Assembly (NCBI RefSeq): GCF_001561915.1
Contig: NZ_LSKU01000001.1
Coordinates: 1,384,561 to 1,427,209, forward strand
Source: Tepidibacillus decaturensis
Lineage (GTDB): Bacteria; Bacillota; Bacilli; Tepidibacillales; Tepidibacillaceae
Length of the DNA stretch: 42,649 nt
Reading direction: 5' to 3'
Of the stretch, positions 34,536-42,649 are shown one piece after another (position 1 is the stretch's first letter; the number at the start of each line of letters is the position of its first letter). Position numbers and translations under genes: made by a program. Below the pieces are notes generated by a model. The model worked only from the letters and a program-made list of their open reading frames with translations. It searched no databases and was not told where the DNA came from.

Positions 34536-36644
34536 CTATTGAAGGAGCGAAGGATCTATTAATTCTACTTCAATTTTTTGTCCTTGATAGGGAGTATCAG
34601 GTGATAAACTTTGACTTATAACGATACCACTACCCTTAATTTGTATGTTGATATCTAAAATAGAACTAATCTCTAATACTTCTCTTAATGATTTTCCAAT
34701 AAAATGAGGAACTTTCCATTCACCTTTAGGAACAGTAATTAAGTATGCTCTTTCACCTTTAGCCATTTCTGTATCTTTCTCAGGAAATTGTTGTAACACT
34801 TTTTTCCCATTGCCAATCACGATAGGCAATATCTGCTTCTCTATTAAACTATTTTTAGCGTTCACCAATGGCTGATTGATAAAATCAGGAATTTTAACTA
34901 TTTCTGCTTTTTGCTTTTGTATACTTTCGTTGCTGTCAATCGGCACTTTTAGGTATCTTAAGCTATTTTGCATGATTTCTTTAAAAATTGGTGCTGCTAC
35001 AGTACTACCATAATATGGAATTTCTAAATCTGGTTCATCCACAGCGACATAAACAATCAGTTTGGGATCATTTGCAGGGGCAAAACCAATAAAGGAAACG
35101 ATATTTTTATTTTTTAAGTATTTACCATCAGGGCCTATCTTTTGTGCTGTACCTGTTTTACCTGCAACATGGTAACCTTCTATATAACCTGGCTTTTCTC
35201 CGAAGTCTACTACCTTTTCTAATACCTCACGTGTCTTTTTAGCGGTTTCTTCAGATATAACCCTCTTTTTAACAATGGGTTCATTTTTCACAATAACTTT
35301 ATGTGTTTTAGGGTCGCTTATTTCCTTAACTAAATAAGGTTGCATCAACTTTCCCCCATTGGCAACTGCGGAAACAGCCATCACTTGTTGAATGGGGGTG
35401 ACGGCAACTCCTTGGCCAAAAGACATCGCCGCTACATCTAGAGGGTAAGCTTGTTTTACATCTTTCATAATTCCTACCGATTCATTTGGGAGATCAATGC
35501 CCGTTTTTTGACCAAAACCAAAGTCATTGATATAAGAAAATAATTTCTCTTTGCCTAATCTTTCATAGCCTAAGTGAACAAAAGCTACGTTGCTTGAGCG
35601 CTGTACCCCTTCAAGAAAGCTAATCGTACCCCATCCACGTCCTCCATTATGGTCCCTAATCACCTTTCCAGGCACCTGAATTCTACCAGATTGATAGGTT
35701 TCGTTGGGGTTAAATTTTCCTTCCTCAATCGCCGCAGCAAGGGTGACGATTTTGAAGGTAGAACCTGGCTCAAATTGGAAGTTGATCGCGTTGTTGCTGT
35801 AATTTTCAATATTCCAATACTGATTCGGATTAAAGGTAGGGCGATTAGACATAGCCAAGATTTCACCGGTGTGGGGATCAGCAACAATTGCAACCATCCT
35901 TTTAGGGTTATACATTGTTTCTGCTTTATCTAATGCACTTTCTACATATTGCTGGATCGTTTTGTCGATCGTTAGTTTTAAATCTTGGCCATCCTTTACA
36001 GGTTGAAAAAGTTCTTCACCATCTGGTAATTCGTACCCTTTTAGATCTTTCATTACCTTTAACTGTCCGGGTTCTCCCCGTAGCTGTTGATCATATTGAC
36101 TCTCTAAACCCATGATGGCTTTATTATCATAATTGATGAATCCAAGAACATATGCAGCCAAAGAATTGTTAGGATAATACCTTTTCGTTTCTTCTTTTAA
36201 AATAATTCCTGGTAAATTTAAGTCCTTAATTTTATCAGCAGTATCTTTATCTATTTTCCAACCACCTGGTCTAAGTTCCACTTGAAAAGCTTGCTTCGTT
36301 AATAATGTGTAAAGGTCGTTTTGTTCCATTTTAAGAATAGGCGATAATTTTAATGCAGTATTCAAAGGGTCTGTTACATGATTCTTATATTCATTTGAAA
36401 GAATAGCAACTACCGTGTAAGCAGGTGCATTGTAAGCTAATCGGTCTTCATTCCGATCAAAAATCGTACCTCTTTTAGGTTCAATTGTTGTATTTCGATT
36501 CCAGATGTTTTTAGCCTTCTCTTTTAACATTGTGGCTTCCACTGACTGAATATAAAACGATCTTGAAATCAAGACAAAAAAGAGAAAGGTTATCCCAATC
36601 CCTGCAAAAATTGCTCTTCTATTGATCAATTGTTTTGTCTTCAT
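34536..36644 (-). CDS. pbpB: division-specific class B penicillin-binding protein
   Basis: The septal transpeptidase (PBP 2B/FtsI counterpart). The 702-residue product has an N-terminal membrane helix, PKRGTIFDRNEDRLAYNAPA, then SxxK in FEPGSTFKIVTLAAAIEEG, SSN in QRSSNVAFVHLG, and KTG in HVAGKTGTAQKIGPDG. Two C-terminal PASTA domains begin near VKIPDFINQPLVNAKNSL and WKVPHFIGKSLREVLEIS. The ATG at 36644 was chosen because an AGGTG site precedes it at about 8 bases; the in-frame GTG at 36653 lacks one. It is 22 bases after the ftsL stop. Confidence 0.95.
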   Translation of the reverse strand: MKTKQLINRRAIFAGIGITFLFFVLISRSFYIQSVEATMLKEKAKNIWNRNTTIEPKRGTIFDRNEDRLAYNAPAYTVVAILSNEYKNHVTDPLNTALKLSPILKMEQNDLYTLLTKQAFQVELRPGGWKIDKDTADKIKDLNLPGIILKEETKRYYPNNSLAAYVLGFINYDNKAIMGLESQYDQQLRGEPGQLKVMKDLKGYELPDGEELFQPVKDGQDLKLTIDKTIQQYVESALDKAETMYNPKRMVAIVADPHTGEILAMSNRPTFNPNQYWNIENYSNNAINFQFEPGSTFKIVTLAAAIEEGKFNPNETYQSGRIQVPGKVIRDHNGGRGWGTISFLEGVQRSSNVAFVHLGYERLGKEKLFSYINDFGFGQKTGIDLPNESVGIMKDVKQAYPLDVAAMSFGQGVAVTPIQQVMAVSAVANGGKLMQPYLVKEISDPKTHKVIVKNEPIVKKRVISEETAKKTREVLEKVVDFGEKPGYIEGYHVAGKTGTAQKIGPDGKYLKNKNIVSFIGFAPANDPKLIVYVAVDEPDLEIPYYGSTVAAPIFKEIMQNSLRYLKVPIDSNESIQKQKAEIVKIPDFINQPLVNAKNSLIEKQILPIVIGNGKKVLQQFPEKDTEMAKGERAYLITVPKGEWKVPHFIGKSLREVLEISSILDINIQIKGSGIVISQSLSPDTPYQGQKIEVELIDPSLLQ

Positions 36645-36665
36645 CCTCTTCACCTAAAAGTTACT

Positions 36666-37036
36666 TCAATTTAGTGTTTTCGATAATATAATGACTTGCT
36701 CTTCATTTAATGCCATACCAAGTTCTTCTTGAGCAATCTTAATAATACGTTCTGGGGCACTTAATTCAGCGATTTTTAGTTGCAAAGTATCATTCTCCTC
36801 ATTGGTTTTAGCAATCGATTTTTCTAGGTTTTGAATCGAATAGTTATATTCAGAAATTTGGGCATAACCGGAAATGATAAAACCTGCTAAAATAACAACA
36901 AATAGAACCGTCAGTAAATAGAATAATTTTTCCTTAACAGGAAGGCTTTTTTATTAACCTTACGAATTCTTTGTTGATGTGGAAGTGATTTTTGTTGTGT
37001 TTGATAAGCTAAGTTGCCATTTGTATAAATCGCCAT
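36666..37036 (-). CDS. ftsL: division protein FtsL, frame-disrupted
   Basis: FtsL forms the FtsL-DivIC-DivIB complex that activates septal PBPs. The gene is found as two pieces. The N-terminal frame starts at ATG 37036 (MAIYTNGNLAYQTQQKS, with GGGGG upstream) and stops 41 codons later. The C-terminal frame has the membrane helix YLLTVLFVVILAGFIISGY, a leucine-zipper-like coiled coil (QNLEKSIAKTNEEND), and ERIIKIAQEELGM, all typical of FtsL. Adding one A to the 6-base run at 36947-36952 joins them (NKKSLPVKEKLF) into a 123-residue protein. It lies between rsmH and pbpB as expected. Confidence 0.85.
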
Positions 37037-37048
37037 GAAGTTTTCCCC

Positions 37049-37981
37049 CTATAGTTTTTCAGCTATTCTTAATTTTGCTGAACGTGCCCTTTGATTATCA
37101 GCTATTTCTTGTTCCGTTGGTATAATCGGTTTTTTGGTAATGATCTTTACTTCAGGTTGTTGTCCACACGTGCATACTGGGAAGTCAGGCGGGCAAATAC
37201 AACCTTGTGCAAAATCTGAAAATACTTTTTTACATATACGGTCTTCCAAGGAATGAAAGGTAATCACACTGGCCCTTCCTTGAGGTCTAAGCATTTCTAT
37301 GGCATCCTTTAATGCCTGTTCAAAAGCATTTAACTCATCATTCACAGCAATGCGAATCGCTTGGAAAGTCCGTCTTGCTGGATGTGGGCCTGATCTGCGA
37401 GCAGGAGCTGGAATCGCTTCTTTAATTAACTCTACTAACTCTCCCGTCGTTTTGATTTGTTTTTCTGAACGATGTTGCACAATTTTTTTTGCAATCTGGC
37501 GTGAAAATTTTTCTTCGCCATATTGATAGATGATTCGCGTTAAGTCTTGTTCAGGCCAGGTATTAACAATGATTTCTGCTGTTAACTCCTGTGTTTGATC
37601 CATCCGCATATCTAACGGGGCATCATAATGGTAACTAAATCCTCTTTCTCCTTCATCCAATTGTGGAGATGAAACCCCTAAATCAAATAACACACCATCT
37701 ATCTCATAAATTCCTCTTTCATTTAAAACCTGTTTAAGTAATCGAAAGTTGGTTTTGATCAGGGTTACTTGATCTCCATATTTTTGCAATCGATCTTTCG
37801 CCGCTTCAAGCGCATGATCATCTTGATCTAAGCTAAACAATTTACCTTCTTCACCTAATTTAGAGGCAATTAAAATAGAGTGACCTGCACCTCCTAGGGT
37901 ACAATCCACATAGATCCCATTTTCTTTAATATCTAACCCATCTACCGCCTCATATAATAGTACTGTTGTATGCTTAAACAT
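37049..37981 (-). CDS. rsmH: 16S rRNA m4C1402 methyltransferase
   Basis: SAM-dependent N4-methylation of 16S rRNA C1402, formerly MraW. The 310-residue protein has the start [15 protein letters not shown], the SAM motif [41 protein letters not shown], and [16 protein letters not shown]. Late segments [17 protein letters not shown] and the Cys-rich [13 protein letters not shown] are typical of Firmicutes members. The ATG at 37981 has GGAGG 8 bases upstream; the in-frame TTG at 37996 does not. The gene begins 18 bases after mraZ. Confidence 0.97.
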   Translation of the reverse strand: MFKHTTVLLYEAVDGLDIKENGIYVDCTLGGAGHSILIASKLGEEGKLFSLDQDDHALEAAKDRLQKYGDQVTLIKTNFRLLKQVLNERGIYEIDGVLFDLGVSSPQLDEGERGFSYHYDAPLDMRMDQTQELTAEIIVNTWPEQDLTRIIYQYGEEKFSRQIAKKIVQHRSEKQIKTTGELVELIKEAIPAPARRSGPHPARRTFQAIRIAVNDELNAFEQALKDAIEMLRPQGRASVITFHSLEDRICKKVFSDFAQGCICPPDFPVCTCGQQPEVKIITKKPIIPTEQEIADNQRARSAKLRIAEKL

Positions 37982-37998
37982 GTAGATAGCCTCCAATA

Positions 37999-38430
37999 TT
38001 ACAAGTCAAAGTCAACAATCTTTTCAGCAATTTCATTAAAGGACTCTTCTGATTCTTGATAATAGCTTTCCCATAATTCTTTACTCCATATCTCTACTCG
38101 ATTAGAAACACCAATAAATACACATTCTTTTATCAGTTCTGCATATTCCCTTAAATTGGGTGGTAAGCTTACTCTTCCCTGTTTATCTACTTCACATTCA
38201 ACAGCACCGGAAAAAAAGAATCTAGTAAACTTTCTTGCATCAGCTCTAGTAAAAGGTAACGATTTTAATTTTTGTTCGACTTGCTGCCATTCAGATTGTG
38301 TATAAACAAACAAGGATTTATCTAATCCTCTTGTAATCACAAAGGTAGATCCTAATTCATCACGAAATTTGGCAGGAATAATGACTCGGCCTTTATCATC
38401 AATATTATGTTGAAATTCACCCATAAACAT
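37999..38430 (-). CDS. mraZ: transcriptional regulator MraZ
   Basis: An AbrB-fold DNA-binding protein that represses the dcw operon from direct repeats upstream of itself. The 143-residue sequence has two SpoVT/AbrB-like repeats: [24 protein letters not shown] and [26 protein letters not shown], both with the DxxGR motif. The start FMGEFQHN follows the family. GGGGTGA lies about 7 bases before the ATG. It is the first gene of the cluster, and a matching operator array lies directly upstream. Confidence 0.96.
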   Translation of the reverse strand: MFMGEFQHNIDDKGRVIIPAKFRDELGSTFVITRGLDKSLFVYTQSEWQQVEQKLKSLPFTRADARKFTRFFFSGAVECEVDKQGRVSLPPNLREYAELIKECVFIGVSNRVEIWSKELWESYYQESEESFNEIAEKIVDFDL

Positions 38431-38452
38431 GCCAAGTCACCCCATTTTCCCT

Positions 38453-38486
38453 CCATTATCATCCACTTTACACCACAATCCACCAC
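38453..38486 (-). promoter_or_regulatory. MraZ-type operator array of the dcw cluster
   Basis: On the minus strand the tetranucleotide TGG core recurs with exact 10-base spacing: GTGG at 38483-38486, 38473-38476 and 38463-38466, then ATGG at 38453-38456. The flanks are AAAGTGGTGG, ATTGTGGTGT, AAAGTGGATG. MraZ in other bacteria binds direct repeats of AAAGTG or TGGG-like boxes at about 10-bp spacing upstream of its own gene. The array overlaps the region between the promoter area and the mraZ ribosome-binding site, so it fits autorepression. Confidence 0.75.
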
Positions 38487-38510
38487 TTTTATTTTGTTAT
38501 TCTTTAAATA

Positions 38511-38535
38511 AAAAAAATCCTGCTAATTTACAGGA
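38511..38535. terminator. terminator after the CDF transporter
   Basis: TCCTG (38518-38522) pairs with CAGGA (38531-38535) around an 8-base loop. There is an A run on one side and a T run on the other, so it can work in both directions. On the minus strand it ends the CDF gene transcript and separates it from mraZ. Confidence 0.65.
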
Positions 38536-38600
38536 CTTTTTTAAAAAATAATACTTTATACCTTGTTTTTGGTTTTTGTTAAAAAAATAAGTCAAAAGAC

Positions 38601-39557
38601 CTAATTTTTCTTCATCAACACCATATTAATTCCTATTTGTGGATCAGCCGATAAATTGGGATCAAATTTTTTCTGAGCTTGATCTGTTTCTTGATATTGA
38701 ATCGTCTCTAATTGCAAAACAGAATGCCAAATATGAAAATGTTCATATAATGCTTTTTTTACATCATGTAAAAGATCATGCCCTTCTGAAACGGGTTGAT
38801 TTTTCACCACCACATGGGCTGTTAACATCACTTCTTCTGCTGAAATCCCCCAAACATGAATATCATGAACAGCATGAACCCCTGGTACTTGTTCCATTAC
38901 CTCCTTGATCATATCCACATTTAGCCCTTCTGGAACGGCTTCTAAAAGGATACGAATGGATTCCCTTAACATACGAAAAGCCCCTCGTAAAATGACACTT
39001 GCAAAAATTATACTTATCATAGGGTCAATCCAAAGCCATCCAGTGAAATGTAATAATACTCCGCCAATAATGACTCCTGCATAGGAAAAGACATCACCAA
39101 CAAAATGCAATACTGCACTTTTTACATTTAAGTTTTGTTTTTCTTTTTTTAAAAATAAAACAATCGTCCCTGTTACTAGGACTCCAAGCAAAGCAAGATA
39201 GATCATTCCCAATGATCCAACGGGTTCCGGTGTAAAAATACGGGTAATCGCTTTATAATAAATATAAAATGAAATTCCAATTAATGTAACATTATTAAAG
39301 AAAGCTGCAAATATTCCTACGCGATGATAGCCAAAGGTTAAACGTTTATTAGCTGGCCTTCTTGTTTGGCGAAGTGCAAACCAACTTACTCCTAAAGCAA
39401 GAATGTCACTAAGCAAATGCCATGCATCGCTGAGAATAGCTAAACTGTTCGTGATCAACCCACCAATGATCTCAGCAATAAATAAAATAGATGTCAACCA
39501 AAACGCAATATTAATTCCTCTTGTCTTCGTTTCAACCACATGATGAGTATGAGACAA
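38601..39557 (-). CDS. czcD: cation diffusion facilitator, Zn/Co/Cd exporter
   Basis: A 318-residue member of the CDF/ZnT family, which exports divalent metals by proton antiport. Six transmembrane helices are visible. Metal-site motifs are HLLSD in TM2 (SDAWHLLSDILALG) and HFVGD in TM5 (AVLHFVGDVFSYAG). The cytoplasmic domain has VPGVHAVHDIHVWGIS and a His-rich HFHIWHSV segment; the N-terminus is His-rich (MSHTHHVVE). The start is a TTG at 39557 with AGGAG upstream. It follows a formate dehydrogenase operon by 29 bases but has no clear functional link to it. Confidence 0.9.
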   Translation of the reverse strand: MSHTHHVVETKTRGINIAFWLTSILFIAEIIGGLITNSLAILSDAWHLLSDILALGVSWFALRQTRRPANKRLTFGYHRVGIFAAFFNNVTLIGISFYIYYKAITRIFTPEPVGSLGMIYLALLGVLVTGTIVLFLKKEKQNLNVKSAVLHFVGDVFSYAGVIIGGVLLHFTGWLWIDPMISIIFASVILRGAFRMLRESIRILLEAVPEGLNVDMIKEVMEQVPGVHAVHDIHVWGISAEEVMLTAHVVVKNQPVSEGHDLLHDVKKALYEHFHIWHSVLQLETIQYQETDQAQKKFDPNLSADPQIGINMVLMKKN

Positions 39558-39586
39558 CGCAAATCAACTCCTCAGATTGGAATCAC

Positions 39587-40144
39587 TCATAATAGAATAC
39601 TACAAAATCTTGAGCATTTTCCATTTAAAATTGTGATGAAACCATGAAAAAAAGTTTGTATATTCCAATGTGCTCCGTTGTCCGTGCATTTCTTGGAATA
39701 AAACATAAGGTAAGAAATACACTCCCAATCCCTTGCATCTTTTAACATCGTCCATAAACTTGGTGCCTTTTCGCCACCAGCTTCATTCATCCCTCGTTCA
39801 AGCCCTCTAGCTAACCCCTTTAATCCATTTAACAGTGTTTCCACCTGCCCTGGGTCAAGACTCCCTAGGAATTTTAATCCTTGTATGATATTTTTAACCA
39901 AATGGTGAACACCTGGTTGATTCATTTGTGTAATGGCAATTTTTCCTACCATTTGCCGATTTTTCAATATTCCATCAGCGATTTGAAGCAACCCTGCATC
40001 GCTCATTCCTTTAAATACATCTAAGGCAATAAAAATCGTTTCTCGATTTTCCGCTACTTTTTCAAGGATTTGTTGAATGGATTGTTCACGTTCTTCTGCC
40101 TTGTTAGGAACTTTCTTGTTAATACGTGTAATCGCTTGGGCCAT
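39587..40144 (-). CDS. yrhD: DUF1641 protein with aberrant C-terminus
   Basis: The first 125 or so residues match DUF1641 (YrhD-like): EREQSIQQILEKVAENRETI, ALDVFKGMSDAGLLQIADGIL, KNIIQGLKFLGSLDPGQVET, LKGLARGLERGMNEAG. YrhD-type proteins are encoded next to formate dehydrogenase alpha subunits and may act as an accessory. After APSLWTMLKDARD the sequence no longer resembles the family; the last ~60 residues (SKKCTDNGAHWNIQTFFHGF) look unrelated and Cys-rich. It overlaps the fdhA stop region by 26 bases. The ATG at 40144 follows GGAGGGG by 6 bases. The gene is probably damaged by a 3' rearrangement. Confidence 0.7.
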   Translation of the reverse strand: MAQAITRINKKVPNKAEEREQSIQQILEKVAENRETIFIALDVFKGMSDAGLLQIADGILKNRQMVGKIAITQMNQPGVHHLVKNIIQGLKFLGSLDPGQVETLLNGLKGLARGLERGMNEAGGEKAPSLWTMLKDARDWECISYLMFYSKKCTDNGAHWNIQTFFHGFITILNGKCSRFCSILL

Positions 40145-42352
40145 TTTGATCCCCTCCATTCGTTAACATTTCAGGAATTGGGATATAATCTGAACGCTTC
40201 CATTTTTCCTCTACATTTACCCCAATTTGAGGAACACGATGACCAAAACGGTGATTCACGCGTGGTAATGGTGGTTCTCCATCTTTTTCTAAGATTTCCA
40301 TCTTTACATCCATCTCCTTGTAAGCAGGAGTATGGGTAACCTTATCATGATAACTACTTGTTAAATGGTTCACCGAGGAATTATCTTTTGTTGAGTTCAT
40401 CGTTAAGTAGAGTTCTTTTCCTTTGACTCGTTCAGTGATGAGTGTTCTCACTTCCACTTTTCCATATGGGGAAGTTAGACGAACCAAGGTACCATCCTTA
40501 AGCCCACGTTCCTTCGCTAGTTCTGGGGAAACTTCAAGCCATGGTTCCGGTACTTTGTGCGTAATTCCCTCTGATTTATAGGTCATATTTCCTTCGTTAA
40601 AATGTTCAAGTAAACGACCGTTATTCAGATGTAAATCAAATCCTTTACCTGGTTTAAAAGGTGGTGTCCAATCAACCGGGAAGAATCTTGCTTTCCCATC
40701 CTTAAATGGAAAACGTTCCTCAAATAGTCGTAATGAACTTGTTCCATCTGGTTTAACTGGCCAGAGTTTGCTATTCCACCCCTCTAATCGATCGTAAGAT
40801 ACTCCTGCAAATAATGAGGCTAAACTAGCCGCTTCCGCCATAATCTCAGAAGGATGATCATAACGCCAATTGGCACCCATCTTATTAGCCAACTCTTGGA
40901 AGATCAACCAGTCAGGTTTGCTATCTCCTAATGGATCAAATACTTGATAAAAGCGTTGAATCCGACGCTCGGTATTTGTGAAGGTTCCTTCTTTTTCTAA
41001 ACTTGGCGAGGCTGGAAGTACCACGTCCGCAAATTGAGCTGTTTTTGAGAAAAAGATATCTTGTACGACAAAGAATTCTAGCTTCTCAAAGTTTCCTTGA
41101 ACATAATTCACATTGGAATCAACAAGTCCCATTTCTTCTCCAAACAGGTACATCGCTTTAATTTCGCCCTTTTCTATCCCTTCAACCATTTGATGGTTAT
41201 CATAACCTGGTTTTTCAGGAAGCTTAACTCCCCATGCTTGTTCATAGCGAGCTCGAACCTGTTCATTTTCTACAGGCTCATATCCAGGAAGAAAAGTAGG
41301 CATTGTACCAAAATCAGAAGCTCCTTGGACATTATTATGTCCTCTTAATGGATACGCTCCTGTCCCCGGTCGGCCATAATTTCCTGTTACTAACAATAGA
41401 TTGGAAATGGCCGTACTGGTATCTGAAGCTCCCATGTGTTGAGTAACTCCCATCGCCCATAATATGCACATGCTTTTCACTTCATGAATCATGTTAGCAA
41501 GCTTAAGGATTTCTTCTTTTGGGATTCCTGTGATTTCTTCAGCATATTCAAGAGTAAATTTTTTTAAGGACGCTTTATATTCTTCATATCCATTCACACG
41601 GTTGTTGATGAAATCCTTATCTTCCCAGCCCTGGTCAATCAAATATTTTGTGATCGCTGAAAGTAACACTAAATCTGTGGCAGGATTTGGATGAAGATGA
41701 ATGTCTGCTCTTTGAGCCATTTCATTTTTCCGTAAGTCAATCACTGCTAACTTTTGGCCATGAAGTTTGTGTGCTCGCTTGATTCGTGTAGCTAAAACAG
41801 GGTGAGATTCTGCGGGATTAGCACCGATAATTAAGATCATGTCACTCTCAGCAATATCATGGATCGTTCCAGAATCGCCGCCATATCCCACCGTACGGAA
41901 TAAACCAGTTGTTGCAGGTGTCTGACAATATCTTGAACAATTATCTACATTATTTGTACCGATTATTGATCGAGCGAATTTCTAGAAAAGATAATTCTCT
42001 TCATTACTACATTTTGATGAGGAGATAAACGCCAAAGAATCTGCTCCACTTTTTTCTTTGATCTCTCTAAATTTTGTTGCAACTAGGGTTAAAGCTTCAT
42101 CCCATGTGGCTTCTCTAAAATGATCTCCCTCTCGGATCAATGGTTTTGTTAGTCTTTCTTCACTGTTGACAAAATCCCAACCAAATTTTCCTTTAACACA
42201 AGTAGAAATCCCGTTAACAGGACCATCTACATGCGGTTCTACTTTGAGAATTTTGCGTCCTTTTGTCCAGATTTCAAAACTACAGCCAACCCCACAATAT
42301 GTACATACGGTTTTTGTCCGCTTGATCCGAGTTTCACATATTAATGGATACA
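40119..42352 (-). pseudogene. fdhA: formate dehydrogenase alpha subunit, interrupted by intron and amber codon
   Basis: This is the molybdopterin part of a Firmicutes FdhA/YrhE-type formate dehydrogenase, which oxidises formate to CO2. The 4Fe-4S motif is [14 protein letters not shown] with the fourth Cys in CVKGKFGW; the metal-ligand Cys is in CSRYCQTPATTGLFRTVGYGG (Cys, not selenocysteine). Other segments are NLLLVTGNYGRPGTGAYPLRGHNNVQG and NNGRLLEHFNEGNMTY. Two lesions are seen: a group II intron joins at 42352/42353, and an in-frame TAG follows ENYLF (about 41982), where CAG would give the family ENYLxQK. The ferredoxin-like N-terminal part lies beyond the window. Confidence 0.85.
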
Positions 42353-42649
42353 ATCGGGTAGGAGGCTGGCCCTTATTTGACCAGCCGACCTCCCACAGCA
42401 CCGTACGTACCGTTCGGTATACGGCGCTTCCAAAGTTTACACGTCACTTCGCAGAATAACACTCACTAAAACTAAGATATCCAACCCGCTTAAATCGCTC
42501 GTTGGATAGGGCTTTTGTCAAGATTGGGCTATGGGCAATACGCCAATAGCCTTTTCTTGTATTCGCCCACATCCACGCTTGCTCCTCACTCACGCCTGCT
42601 TTCTTGAGGTTTTCAAAGCGTGTCCGGATTCGTTTCCATCGTTTCCAAG
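42353..42649 (-). mobile_element. group II intron, 3' end (continues beyond the window)
   Basis: Reading the minus strand, the maturase end (to 42444) is followed by domain V at 42397-42428. This starts with the catalytic AGC and forms a 9-bp lower stem, a 2-base bulge, and a 4-bp upper stem closed by GAAC. Domain VI follows, with a GGCTGG/CCAGCC stem and a bulged A at 42359 between CCT and CCC. The intron ends ...CGAT at about 42353, and the formate dehydrogenase coding sequence resumes. The intron is in the same orientation as the host gene, so splicing could restore it. Confidence 0.9.
42444..42649 (-). CDS. group II intron reverse transcriptase/maturase, C-terminal end (partial)
   Basis: The last 67 residues of an intron-encoded protein are visible up to the stop at 42444; the rest lies past the window edge. 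The sequence WKRWKRIRTRFENL, AWMWANTRKGYWRIAHSPIL and the ending FKRVGYLSF match the maturase C-terminal region of group II intron RT proteins. It lies upstream of domain V, as expected for an ORF in domain IV. Confidence 0.9.
   Translation of the reverse strand, partial: WKRWKRIRTRFENLKKAGVSEEQAWMWANTRKGYWRIAHSPILTKALSNERFKRVGYLSFSECYSAK

Noticed and set aside
36945-36955. Programmed -1 frameshift signal in ftsL
   Set aside because: The sequence is T AAA AAA G, not the X XXY YYZ heptamer, and I saw no clear downstream hairpin. The same one-base shortage recurs in five other genes, so an indel is simpler.
41970-42000. Selenocysteine or pyrrolysine in formate dehydrogenase
   Set aside because: The Mo/W ligand position reads Cys (TGT). 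The TAG lies at an ordinary Gln position, with no supporting recoding context.
42353-42401. Reading the formate dehydrogenase start at the ATG near 42401
   Set aside because: That ATG lies within intron domains V/VI; the residues encoded there ([12 protein letters not shown]) come from intron RNA sequence, not from the enzyme.

Overview
The window is AT-rich, low-GC Gram-positive DNA from an endospore-forming member of the Bacillales. The evidence is the sporulation genes spoIIGA-sigE-sigG, spoVD and spoVE embedded in a Bacillus-type division/cell-wall (dcw) cluster, a DksA-like YteA protein, a T-box ileS leader, and a MurE with the meso-diaminopimelate DNPR motif. The genus cannot be fixed from the sequence alone. 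Two differences from the B. subtilis order are murF between murE and mraY, and a murA between murB and divIB. Almost every gene is on the minus strand, so transcription runs from high to low coordinates.

Layout from the right end. At 42353-42649 is the 3' end of a group II intron: the maturase C-terminus, domain V, and domain VI with its bulged A. It is inserted in a formate dehydrogenase alpha-subunit gene (40119-42352), which also carries an in-frame amber codon. A DUF1641 gene with an aberrant C-terminus and a CDF metal exporter follow. From 38490 to 17472 runs the dcw cluster: mraZ (behind a four-copy, 10-bp-period MraZ-type operator), rsmH, ftsL, pbpB, spoVD, murE, murF, mraY, murD, spoVE, murG, murB, murA, divIB, two DUF881 genes, sbp, ftsA, ftsZ. 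Next are spoIIGA-sigE-sigG, ylmC, ylmD, ylmE, sepF, ylmG, ylmH, divIVA, T-box-ileS, a DUF5665 gene and a yteA-like gene. The left 6 kb is accessory: a symporter gene cut short next to an ISL3-type transposase gene, an ECF sigma factor with a membrane partner, and two small secreted proteins of unknown function.

The regulatory logic can be read directly from the DNA. A sigma-H-type promoter precedes ftsA. A 22-bp-spaced promoter with a Spo0A-like box precedes spoIIGA. A sigma-F/G-type promoter precedes sigG. Together they link vegetative division to asymmetric septation and the forespore/mother-cell sigma cascade. Hairpin terminators or attenuators subdivide the cluster after spoVD, murA, ftsZ, sigG, ylmC, ileS and yteA.

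The most unusual feature is recurrent gene interruption. Six conserved genes (ECF sigma, ylmD, the second DUF881 gene, divIB, murG, ftsL) each lack exactly one base in a 6-8 nt A or T run. Adding one base restores a full-length protein in every case. Two further genes (transposase, fdhA) have a single in-frame stop where a C-to-T change would explain it. Homopolymer undercalling in the assembly is the simplest explanation for the first set; transcriptional slippage is the interesting alternative. I found no tRNA, rRNA or CRISPR array.
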